Assembly: GCA_914767715.1 (NCBI GenBank)
Contig: OU612068.1
Location: 6,696,001 to 6,760,000 of the forward strand
Direction of reading: 5' to 3'
Length of the DNA stretch: 64,000 nucleotides
DNA from: Membranipora membranacea
Taxonomy: Eukaryota > Bryozoa > Gymnolaemata > Cheilostomatida > Membraniporidae
Below are positions 54,801 to 64,000 of this stretch, piece by piece; the stretch's first letter is position 1, and every line of letters begins with the position of its first letter. The position numbers were made by a program, and so were the translations under genes. A model generated the notes under the pieces. The model made no database searches. It saw only the letters and a program-made list of their open reading frames with translations, and was not told the origin of the DNA.

Positions 54801-57800
54801 TTTTGCCCAATGCTAGCTCAGTTCTTCAGTTTCAGGTTCAGTTTTATGTCCATTCAATTGATAGTTTTAAAAAAAAAATATTTGAAGATTCTCACAGTTT
54901 TGAAATTGAAGATTGCTTATTTGTCTCCGAAGAATTGAAGACATCTTTGTGTGCAGGGAGCCCCGTAACGCCCATCAGTGTTATTTTTTAGTTTGCTCTG
55001 ATAGGTCAAATCTTGTCTCTGTAGCGCCTTTACACAAAAAAGTATTTTATTGCAGCCGTTTTTGACAAGTTGGAGAAAGATTACGGTGGTGTAGATATAG
55101 TATGTAACAATGCCGGTATCATGTCTGATGATAGAAATGTCGAGGATTCTCAAAGAGCGTTCAGAATAAATATGGTAAGTTTACCATGTGTCCGATCTTA
55201 GCTCTTGTTTTCTTGCTCCATTAACACATATCATGAGTTGATTGAAATACCTTTCTTCAGGCAAGAATTCTTGTATTTGTGTCTGGGTGGTTCTTTATTC
55301 ACCTAGTATCCTGCTTACTCTTAAACCACTGCTGACACAGCTGAGCTTTGCCCAGCATAGCCACCAGTCAAAAATTTAAATAGAATCTAGCTGAGCTCCA
55401 ACATTTTTATTAGTGTTGGTTCTCAGCTAGATTTTAAAGGCACCTGATTGGTCAACAACAACATTTGTCATCACTAATGGTGGATGGCTGGGGAAGAAGA
55501 TACACCCTACATTTTGAGAGCTCAATAACTCCATTCAAAGCTACTGGCTAGATGTTTTGATGCCACAACTCTCTAATCAATTTTTTGATTGGCGGCTATG
55601 CTGGGCAAAGCCCAGCTGTGGCAGCAGTGGTTTAACCTGCCATGGAGGCAGAAATTAATATGTCTGGCCTCATAAAACTCACATGTGAATGCTGATCTAA
55701 TTAGATTCAGATCAGTCAATGATAACAAAGACAATTCAAGTGATTTGAGGCCTTGGGCGAGGCAGTAAGCCTGATGGACAGATGAGATGAGTTGAAAAAT
55801 ACAACGAGCGAGCGAGTGAGCGTACTTATTGACAAATAGGCATAATTAAAAGTAGCTAAATCTGTATGTTCCTGTATGCTATCATAGTTTGCCTCAGACT
55901 TCTCCCCAGTCGGTGAGTCGCCACTGCCAACCTAATTGTATTTGCCCAATGACGTATTAGTCGTCCCCTCCCCCAGGGGGGGGTTCCCGACTATCATTGA
56001 GATACCAATTGTGATAGAAAAATACAAATTGATGCCCATCTCTAGAATGAAGATGCTTCAGCCCACTGTTTTAGGATGCTGTTTATTGGGGGACCAAACT
56101 TGGCACTGAATATATGAAGAAGAGAGATGGTGGTATTGTGGTGAATGTGGCCTCCTTAGCTGGTGGGTAGAGATTCATGTTTTAATATCCATATCTTTGT
56201 ATCATATGGTTGCCAACGGGGAGTACCAAGTCTAATGGTGAAAATTTTTATCAGAATTCCGCATTCGGTCAACTCTGATCTAAATGCCTCAAGAATTAAG
56301 ATTGTCAGAAACCAAAATACTTGATATAAATCGTTTGTTTGCTTTATCTGTCAAACCAAAGCCACAGCCATCCCGAACACTTTTAAGGGCTTGCTGTGAC
56401 CAAAGCCAACATTTTTTGATTTTCTTAGTTTCAATTTGCCTAAAATAATTACACGAGTCAACTCGCATAGAAGTGCAAGTGTACATAATCATTTACCATA
56501 ACAGTCATGCTGTTATTTTCAGGTTTGTTGCCTGTTGGAGATAGCATAGTTTACGCCGCCACTAAACATGGTGTTGTTGGAATGAGTCGTTCTGCAGCGG
56601 TAGGTTGAGAAGTTTTGTCTTTTAAGGTTGAAAAAACACTGTACTTTGACTTCCCAATCAAGCAATAGTATCAGTTCAGCTGATGTCATACGGCAGTTAT
56701 TTTGAGTCTACTTGCACTAAGAAGCTATTAGTTTTTCTTCTGTCATGATAAAAAATGTGATAATGTAGTTGCATCACAACTTTCATCCTGAAAAGTATCC
56801 TAGACAAACGCCTTACATAATGCCCGATACATTGATTATAGATTATAGATATTACTAGAGTGTATGCCACCTGATAATGCATTTGATTATTGTGTGGATT
56901 TCCAAATAACACACATACTACATAATGATTTTAAAGTAGAACATATTGTGCTTGCACTTATAGTCTAACTCATTATATATATAGAGCTATATGTACCCTC
57001 GTTTTTTTCGTGATTCAAGACCTGAGTGTGAGTTCTGACTTGGTAGAATGTGCATTTGACCTTAGCGAGTGTACGCCAGACAATAAAATAACTTTTAAAC
57101 ATTGAACATTGCTATCAAGTCAATATGCATGTAGTCAGCAAGATATATAACATTTCAACATAGCATAACATGGTGCGCCACGATCGGCGATATAGATTAG
57201 ATCTCGGGAACAGAAACATTAATTTTTGTCACATCCGCATAAAAAAAGAAATGTATTTGCTGTGCTCTTCTTACTTTTCAGTTGAACTTTGACCTGACAG
57301 GAGTTAGAGTCTGTGCTCTGTGTCCAGCCTTCACTGAGACTCCAATACTTGATACTCTCCCAGGTAACGGTCACAATGTGACATTTTCTGTTGTATATTA
57401 TGACACAAACTTAATGAATTTGTGGAATTGCCTTCTCTCTGGTTAACAACTAAACACTGCTATCATTTATAACTTGACGAGCAAAAACAACTACTTGATT
57501 AAAATCAATGGAGATTGCGGGATGCTGGGTTTGAGAGATGGCACAATAATTATCGAGTTTCCCATTCACTGCCAGGCAATTGGTGCTGCAGGAGTTGTGG
57601 GTTCGAATCCCACTGGTGAAGCTTTCAAGGTTGTACGGTTGCAAGTTGTCTTTGGACTGGTAATTTCTAGTATTCAAAGTCTATTTCGATACGTTTCCTC
57701 CACTTAACGGACACATATTTATCTCCCACTATATGCATTGGGTTACTGGTTTTTGAATCTCAATGGGCAGGTTTCTCTACCCACAAGAAATACTATAGTA

Positions 57801-58086
57801 ACTGGCTTTAGATGAAATTCTGTTGTTGTTCTCTGTAAAGCTTATTAGATAACATTTATTATTTGCTTCAGGTATGCGTGGAGTCATCGAGAAGCTTCCA
57901 AAAACAGAGATCATGAAACCAGAGTTTATTGCTGAAGGATTTATGCAGTTAGTTGAAGATGAGGCTTCGAATGGTGCTGTTATGAGTATAACATCTCATG
58001 CTGGTATCAAACATGTCAACTACCCTCCTGAAGCACAGGGCGCAAGATTTAAAAATCCAGCGAATTCATCAAAAAGCAAACTGTGA
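51885..58086 (+). CDS. HPGD-like: HPGD-like short-chain dehydrogenase, copy D (complete, canonical)
   Basis: Seven exons: 51885-51980, 54605-54725, 55056-55174, 56075-56162, 56523-56599, 57282-57363, 57872-58086. The coding length is 798 nt, giving 265 residues, close to the 266 of human HPGD. All hallmarks of a classical NAD-dependent SDR are present: ITGGTGGLGKA (T11-G18), acidic Asp37 (CMVDIAKNG), C-N90-N-A-G93, Ser139 (NVAS), Tyr152 and Lys156 (VYAATK). The C-terminal PEFIAEGFMQLVEDEASNGA segment matches the HPGD family. Exon 4 is three codons shorter than in B, C and F. Expected role: cytosolic oxidation of a 15-hydroxy eicosanoid or similar lipid alcohol with NAD; the substrate is inferred from family. 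Intron 3 holds a foldback MITE and intron 1 two mini-palindromes. This is the best candidate in the array for a normal enzyme. Confidence 0.93.
52354..52391. repeat. Mini-palindrome (10-2-10) with exact 7-bp repeat
   Basis: AATGAACTAA-gt-TTAGTTCATT (52362-52383) in copy D intron 1. GTCACAA occurs on both sides (52354-52360 and 52385-52391), with one extra base at each palindrome end. Confidence 0.75.
53995..54045. repeat. Mini-palindrome (11-14-11) with exact 7-bp repeat
   Basis: CATAGACTTAA ... TTAAGTCTATG (54002-54037) in copy D intron 1. TTGCACC lies at 53995-54001 and 54039-54045. Confidence 0.75.
55321..55635. mobile_element. Foldback MITE with TTAA ends, copy 2
   Basis: Same family as 26566-27039: ends TTAAACCACTGCTG / CAGCAGTGGTTTAA, with gctttgcccagc and ggcacctgattggtcaac. 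The left arm is internally deleted, so the copy is about 315 bp. It sits in copy D intron 3. Confidence 0.85.
57570..57625 (+). repeat. tRNA-like box in copy D intron 6
   Basis: B-box GGGTTCGAATCCC preceded by a weak A-box-like gccaggcaattggtgctg. No full tRNA fold; probably a SINE head fragment. Confidence 0.35.
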
Positions 58087-58173
58087 TCAAGAAAGATGAT
58101 GCTCTGCGACTACAAACAATTGATAATAACTTTATCTGTATTCTACTGAATAGAAATTTTTAAACTACAAAGT

Positions 58174-58179
58174 AATAAA
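58174..58179 (+). other. Polyadenylation signal, copy D
   Basis: AATAAA 88 bp after the stop codon of copy D. Confidence 0.55.
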
Positions 58180-58799
58180 TATAGATGTTCAAAAATATAG
58201 TAAATGGATGCATGGGCCAGTCAGATAGTCTGTGACTAGAGTCGTGGCTAACCTTCCAACAAATTATAACACAATGCATGAACATATTGCACAATAACGA
58301 CCCGCTCTACCTGCTTTCTGTTGATTTTGATGACTTGAAGTTTGTTGGATTGAGTATTGTACTGTATTGTTTTCATATTTGAATTATACTTTATAATAAT
58401 TACTTAACTATAGTATTCAAAGAGCCCTTGTAATGTTTTTAAAATTATCAGAATTATGTGATTGAGTAGTAGTTCAACAACGGTAATTCATCCGACACAA
58501 TTTCAATTTGAGTGAAATTTTGAATCATACCATGATCATTTTCACAAGAAGCTCAAAGAAACCAAAATTCATTCGTGGCTTCTCTAGAAAAGGTTAGGGA
58601 GTGTGTGATAACACCTGGTCAGGGAGAGGGTATCCCTAGTCTTAGTTCTCAGCCCATGTGTCGGAGATCGGATTGGATCAGATTGGGCCACCTCAATAAG
58701 TACTCTCAGGAAATATCATATGACCTGGCAATGGCTCCCTCAGTCCATCCAACCAGTCAGAGCCAAAGCATCAGCATGGACAGTAGCAAAAATGACTGT
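58180..58799. other. Spacer between copies D and E
   Basis: No gene. From about 58610 it is homologous to the copy D upstream region (aagattgggccacct / cagattgggccacct blocks). Confidence 0.5.
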
Positions 58800-58876
58800 C
58801 ATAAACCAAGAGTTGTCTTTTCTTTATCAATTGGATTTTCCAGATAGGTGGGTGTGGTCTGTAAATGTGAAGGTGA
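58800..58876 (+). promoter_or_regulatory. Conserved proximal promoter block, copy E
   Basis: Same block as in D and F, 88 bp before the ATG. The GATA-like core is changed to AGATAGG, in keeping with a gene that is no longer functional. Confidence 0.5.
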
Positions 58877-58963
58877 AATTGATAGGCATTTGTGTTTTTG
58901 GCATTGCTTGCATTTCTCGTTCTCTTTTTATTTTGCTCAGTCATTCTTTCATATTATTCAACT

Positions 58964-60541
58964 ATGGATGTCTCAGGGAAAGTAGCATTGATTAAAGGAG
59001 GCACTGGCAGTTTAGGTAAAGCACTTGCAAAAGCTCTCCTCGATGGCAAAGCTTCAGTAGTAAGTTATAGATCATTATCATATCTCATGCAATCAATCAT
59101 AATGTTTGCTTCTACTTGAAGCTCTTTATTCTTACATTGTCTTGCTCTATATTGCTCTGTATAACTCTAAAAAAATCTAAAAATTAAATATATCAAATAA
59201 ATAAAACGAAATCAATCATCAAACAAATATTAATTGCAACTTTAAATAATGTAGTTTGTTTGGTTCGTAAAATTCTGTAGTCGCAGCTTTGTGATCTGTG
59301 ATCCTAATCCAACTGAGTTCGACACTAAACTCTGTTTCTTGTTTATCCTCACTGGGAACGCTACCAGATTTTCCGACCTGGTGCTCTGGGCAAACAGACT
59401 ATCTGGATAGCTACCATATTCCCTGGTGCTTGGGAATTTCAACAAAAGACACTGTGTATGAACAGGCTTCACATAGGACATATTGGGTGCTTTCCCTAGC
59501 AATCCTGCGATAGTCATGGCTGGTTTGTTTACCATTATACCATCCTTCCGTTTTTTAAAGCAGTGAGCGGCTGCTCTCAAATTGAGGATTTGGCAACTCA
59601 GGATCAAAGACACTGAGGAATTTTTAGCGGCTTTAGTATTCTGCAAAGCTTGAATATAATGTTTGAATACGTGTTTGATGGTGAGAAATTTGGGTCAAGT
59701 TTTAACCTAGTTTTAATCCTAGAAATTTGTTATTTAATATAAAGGTACACATTAATCATCAGGCCCTTTAGATGTTTCTAAATATCTGTGGGGTGTTGTG
59801 ACTTGGATCGTATGATGGTGAGATGTAAATAAGGGAATGAGTGAGCTGCTGTTAATGCTTCTTTGATTCTCGATTCCACAGCTCAACTGGCAGTGACATC
59901 AATGCATTGGCACAATGTGGCAAAAGTATATTAATGATAAATCACCACTTAAATTGGAACTACTGGGTGTCTGATCATTGATTGAAAGGGAATGGTTGCC
60001 TAGAAATATCTCATTAAGACCAGTATAATCAAATGCCAATGTGGTTACATTCATGAAACCAAAAATGCCACTAACTAGATATAACAAGATGACTAGGTGA
60101 TACACACCATATGCTGCTGCAAGTTGTCTTCTTTTATTAATTGGACGGATAATTTCTGCTAGTTAAAATCCATTTTGATACTCTCCTCAACTTAATTGAC
60201 ATATATTTCGTTCTCTGAACTGCATGTATTTGAGTGACTTGTTTTGAGTTGTCACAGCGCCTAGTTTTTCTACTAACAAGAACGACTATACTAACAGGTT
60301 TGGATGAAATTCTCACATAGCGTTTGTATTCTTTAAATCTTATTGGATAACATTCATTATTTGCTTCAGGTTATCGCGAAGCCATCGATAATCTACCAAA
60401 AGTAAAGATTATGAAGCCAGAGTTTATTGCTGAAGGATAGTTGGGGATGAGGTTTCGAATGGCGCTGTTATGAGTGTAACATCTAGACATGGTATTAACC
60501 TTGTCAATTACCCTCCTGAAAGACAGGGCATGGGACTGTAA
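58964..60541 (+). pseudogene. HPGD-like: HPGD-like dehydrogenase pseudogene, copy E (exons 1 and 7 only)
   Basis: Exon 1 (58964-59059) is intact with donor GTAAGT and encodes GKVALIKGGTGSLGKA; the cofactor-motif Thr11 is Lys. Its intron 1 start matches that of copy D. The next recognisable piece is intron 6-like sequence (about 60120-60369, similar to D near 57640-57871), followed by exon 7 from 60370 (GYREAIDNLPKVKIMKPEF). Exons 2-6 are missing. Inside exon 7 a deletion of about 10 bp after AEG produces an immediate TAG and a frameshift. Without the cofactor region, catalytic Ser/Tyr/Lys and C-terminus it cannot make an enzyme. It is best explained as a D-type duplicate that suffered one large internal deletion. 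Confidence 0.88.
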
Positions 60542-61364
60542 GCTGTGATCAAGGAGGATGATACCCTGCCACTACGAACAACAAACAACAAGACTTGACA
60601 CCACCGAATTGACTTACTTGAACATTGATTATTTTGATTATTGTTATAATTATTATTATCACATGTTTTACTGAAGTTTCCATGTAAGTATGTTATAAAC
60701 AAAAGCAGACAGCTTGTTGACCTCATAAACAAGCAATAATATATCTGCACGGAAATGAGAAGTTTTAAAGATGAAGCTAGTCAGTATTGCTTCATGCAAT
60801 CGATTGACACACATAAGACATCACTGACTGATGAAAAATTGATTAAAAAAATTTAGATTGACCATAGTTGGCCCTGTATTTTTGTTTTATTAATCTATGC
60901 ATAGATTGCAGGCCTCTATTTAGCCAATGTGTTGGCACTGATTGGCTAGCTTGCGGAATTATTCAATATGATGACCAAAAAATGAGGTATTTTTGTGTGT
61001 ATTTTTTGCACCATGCATGTGGCAAGTCAGCTCTTTTTGGTTATTCTTATTGGATTGGGATGAAGAGTGGGGGGAGGGACTGAATATGTTGTTTTTGATG
61101 AAATTATGTTGTGTGCAAATTATTATACATGATTCTTTAGATTGATTGAAAATAAATGGTAGCCAAATATAGTCAATCTCTATCTCATCATGATAACGCA
61201 TGATTCAGTGACCTCGCCCAGGTTCAGAATCAGGCGTTTGTTTTAGGTTATGTTTATGATTTTCAAACTGCCCTACACCAACAAAATAGGTAAAATAAGC
61301 CTCAATTTTAGTGTAGCCTCCATTTAGTCCATTCACATTGGCCATCCTCAAAAAAAGCAATTTC
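60542..61364. other. Spacer between copies E and F, nothing recognised
   Basis: AT-rich. No exon or repeat with support. Confidence 0.4.
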
Positions 61365-61444
61365 CTGAACCAAGAGTTGTCTTCTACTTGACCATGGGAT
61401 TTTCCAGATAAGAAGTGGGAGGGGTCTAAAAGTGTGAAGGTCAT
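61365..61444 (+). promoter_or_regulatory. Conserved proximal promoter block, copy F
   Basis: Contains caagagttgtctt, attttccAGATAAGaagtggg and gtgaaggtcat. It ends 76 bp before the ATG, as in D (90) and E (88). The GATA-like site is intact. Confidence 0.55.
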
Positions 61445-61519
61445 CACGATGTTAACTATTAGTGCATGCAAACATTTATTTTTAGTTTTTGTTGAAAAGT
61501 TTATTTAACCCACTTGACT

Positions 61520-63970
61520 ATGAGTGTCGCAGGAAAAGTAGCATTGATTACAGGAGGTACTGGAGGTTTAGGTAAAGCATTTGCAAAAGCTCTTCTTAAA
61601 GGCAAAGCTTCAGTAGTAAGTTATCATGTCATACATGTTTCATTTACTTCTACATAATTCACTCAGTAAGCATACCTTTCTTTCTATGATGATGGCACCA
61701 GGGAGAATGTAATAACATTCTCCCTGTTGGCACTAAAGAGCTTGGTTGCACTTGCAGTAGTCAGGGTACACTTAGGTATCAGGGTTGACTCTCAGACTCA
61801 TGTAAGAAGTTTCCACTATAATCCCCGGCCAAAAGGTTCAACCACAGCCTCACACAGGCCAACAGACTATAGGCCTACCTTATGGTTAAAAAGCTTAAAA
61901 CTTAAACATGATGAAAAACAATGCCCATATTAGCTGGTACTTGGTGGATCACTATGACTTGTGTACAACTGCCTAAGAGTTACCCGCAGCATATGTGACT
62001 TTATCTGGTTTTTCACATTCTTTTGCTTGCAAAATTGGAACAACCAAGAGTTCAATTTTCATCAGCCCACTCATGGCAGTAGAACTTTTAGTGATTCCTA
62101 GGTGCAAGGCATTTACTTATCTGTATATAAAGATGCTTCACTGCTGCACTATACACTTTTTCATGCTGAACCAACCGCTAATGGCTCTGCTCACTTATTC
62201 TGTCTTCATTCAGGTGTGCCTTGTGGATATCGCTAAGAATGGAAGCGATGTGGCAGCTGATTTAAATAAACAATACAGTGGAAGTAAGGTGGACTATGCC
62301 CATTGTGATGTCACAGATTACGACAAGTTTAAAGGTACGTATTATGAGTCATCACCTGGGGAGTCTTTCAATCAAAACCTGCCTTCCAGATTGCTGAGTG
62401 AGGGAGACAGGCTAGAGATCTCGGTCATTGATGCATCTATATACATGCTGAGTCAACAATTTGAAAAGAAATTCTTCTAATTGGTCCAACTCCTCTATTT
62501 ATTTCCCCATTGCTTTACATGCAAACCATGTTGACTTGTCACCTTAATAGGCCTGCTTCAGGTTCTTTCAATTCTTTAACCAGACCAGACCACTCAAAAT
62601 GATGGTATGCTATTGGTGACTATGGGTTGAAAACTGATTTTCAGAATTATTCAGGGACCCCATATATAAGACCATTGCATTTTTCACACATTTCCGGTCT
62701 AATTTTCATTAGCCCACCCCTATGCATTGGTCGTCCTAAAATGATTTTGCAAAAAGAATTTCAAACTTTAAATCAATAAATTTCCATTGCAAATACACCT
62801 GAAAATATTTACAGGGTTCAATATCGCTGACAGCAGTGCTTTTGAATTGGCTACAGCCTCATTTTTCATCAATAAGCCAGGACTCCCAGGCTGCTCTGGT
62901 TTTTTTAATGGTGAAACCTATAAAGATCTAGGCTAGAATTTGATTTGAATGATAGTTTGATTCTCGGTTTTCAGACGTATTTGATAAGTTGGAGCGTGAT
63001 TATGGAGGAGTTGATATTGTATGTAACAACGCTGGAATTCAGTCATATGACCATGACGTAGAGCACTCAAAGAAAGGCTTCAGAATTAACCTTGTAAGTT
63101 CTGAATGAATTTGAATTATAAATCGACTGGCGCGTGATAAATGAAACTATATCATCTCCACACTAGGTTTGGTGCTAAGATATTTTTGACAGGCAATTCA
63201 TTTTTTTCATTGGTAAAGAGACTTTGATGTGATGCTCTCAAACCTGTCAAAAATAGTAGCCCGTCTATTTTTACTCTGGATAGAGTTGTGTAACCTTCGT
63301 AAACTATGACTTTGATAATAAAATATGGCGGGAAAACTTCTGAAGGATGCTCAAAAGCAAATTTTCCTGCCATGGAATTAGTTTTCAGAGTAAATGAGTT
63401 CAATAGTCTTTTACAACTGTTGCATCTTGATGCCAATAACAGGAAGCTGTATTTTGGGGCACGAAGCTTGGTACAGATTATATGGATAAAGACAGGAAAA
63501 AAGGAGGTGGTGTAATTGTCAATATAGCGTCTATGGCAGGTAAGAAACAATACCCAAGCACCCATTCATCAGACTGCAACTTGTGTCATCGTTTTCTCTT
63601 CGCCTTGACCCATGTAGAGATCACATTCCATCCATTCCATTGTGCTCCAAACTCAGCTTCATACTTTGATGAGTTGTCCTCTCCCTTTTTCATTTTGATC
63701 AAAGTATTTTATAGCTTATACTGCATTGATACGCTTCGTTCGAACAAACCTCCCTGAGACAGACTTGTACGACCTAATGGTGTTGCTTATATGTACGACT
63801 AACACACGCTTTGTTGTCCTGATTTTCTCTTACTGCAAGCCTCTGTCCCTGATGGTATTCTGGTTCGACACTTTAATGAAATTTTCTTGATAGGATTTTT
63901 ACCGATTGCTGAAAGTATAGTATACACAGCCACTAAACATGGAGTTATTGGTCTGGTTCGATCAGCATCT
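61520..63970 (+). CDS. HPGD-like: HPGD-like short-chain dehydrogenase, copy F (5' five exons)
   Basis: Exons 61520-61615, 62214-62334, 62975-63093, 63443-63539 and 63894-63970 are present, with exons 6 and 7 beyond the window. Phases are 0,1,0,1,0 as in the other copies. The N-terminus is almost the same as D (ITGGTGGLGKA). Other expected residues are Asp37 (CLVDIAKNG), N90-N-A-G93, Ser142 (NIAS), Tyr155 and Lys159 (VYTATK). All expected cofactor and catalytic residues are intact, so an active NAD-dependent dehydrogenase is likely; the substrate is unknown. The intron 1 palindrome at 61699-61726 does not touch splice sites. Exon 4 has a Lys-rich insertion relative to D (DKDRKKGGG). Confidence 0.9.
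61692..61733. repeat. Mini-palindrome (12-4-12) in copy F intron 1
   Basis: CAGGGAGAATGT-aata-ACATTCTCCCTG (61699-61726). Flanks are ATGGCAC (61692-61698) and TTGGCAC (61727-61733), six of seven matching. The outer heptamer CAGGGAG/CTCCCTG is shared with the copy D promoter palindrome. Confidence 0.75.
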
Positions 63971-64000
63971 GTAAGTTTAGATTAATATATGGTTTGACTT

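Noticed and set aside
57570-57625. Possible tRNA gene in copy D intron 6
   Set aside because: Only the B-box region is convincing; acceptor and anticodon arms do not form.

Overview
This is animal nuclear DNA, AT-rich and intron-rich. GT-AG introns split short conserved exons, AATAAA signals follow the genes, and there are eukaryotic initiator tRNA-Met genes with A/B boxes and T-run terminators. tRNA-derived SINEs, foldback/MITE elements, a hAT-type element and an intact non-LTR retrotransposon are also present. The repeat mix and the tandem short-chain dehydrogenase array suggest an invertebrate, perhaps marine, but the species cannot be fixed from sequence alone.

The gene content is dominated by one tandem family: NAD-dependent short-chain dehydrogenases of the 15-hydroxyprostaglandin dehydrogenase (HPGD) type, with seven coding exons and a repeating intron-phase pattern 0,1,0,1,0,1. 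Six copies are visible. A (+, 3' end only, 1-1069). B (+, complete, 12181-19102). C (-, complete frame, 46700-34211, split by the retrotransposon and lacking the catalytic Tyr). D (+, complete and canonical, 51885-58086). E (+, pseudogene with only exons 1 and 7, 58964-60541). F (+, first five exons, 61520-63970, runs off the window). A/B/C and D/E/F are two subfamilies with different promoters. A and B share about 1.5 kb of near-identical exons, introns and 3' flank, so one is a recent duplicate. D/E/F share a promoter block with a GATA-like site about 75-90 bp before the ATG.

Mobile DNA fills the rest. An apparently intact two-ORF LINE (35768-41527) sits antisense in intron 3 of copy C, with an 11-bp target duplication. 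A 3.4-kb element with arms of about 580 bp and a P/THAP9-like transposase fragment lies at 3655-7056. There are large foldbacks at 8370-9378 and 17501-17839, a TTAA-ended foldback MITE family (26566-27039 and 55321-55635), a hAT-like MITE in copy B intron 1, several tRNA-SINEs and a 59-bp minisatellite. Four initiator tRNA-Met genes are scattered between 20.9 and 50.6 kb.

The least expected signal is a set of tiny (18-37 nt) palindromes, each different in sequence but each flanked by a 6-7 bp direct repeat resembling a target-site duplication. They lie near 7.2, 29.8, 32.2, 51.7, 52.4, 54.0 and 61.7 kb. For two of them a paralogous sequence in this same window lacks the insert.
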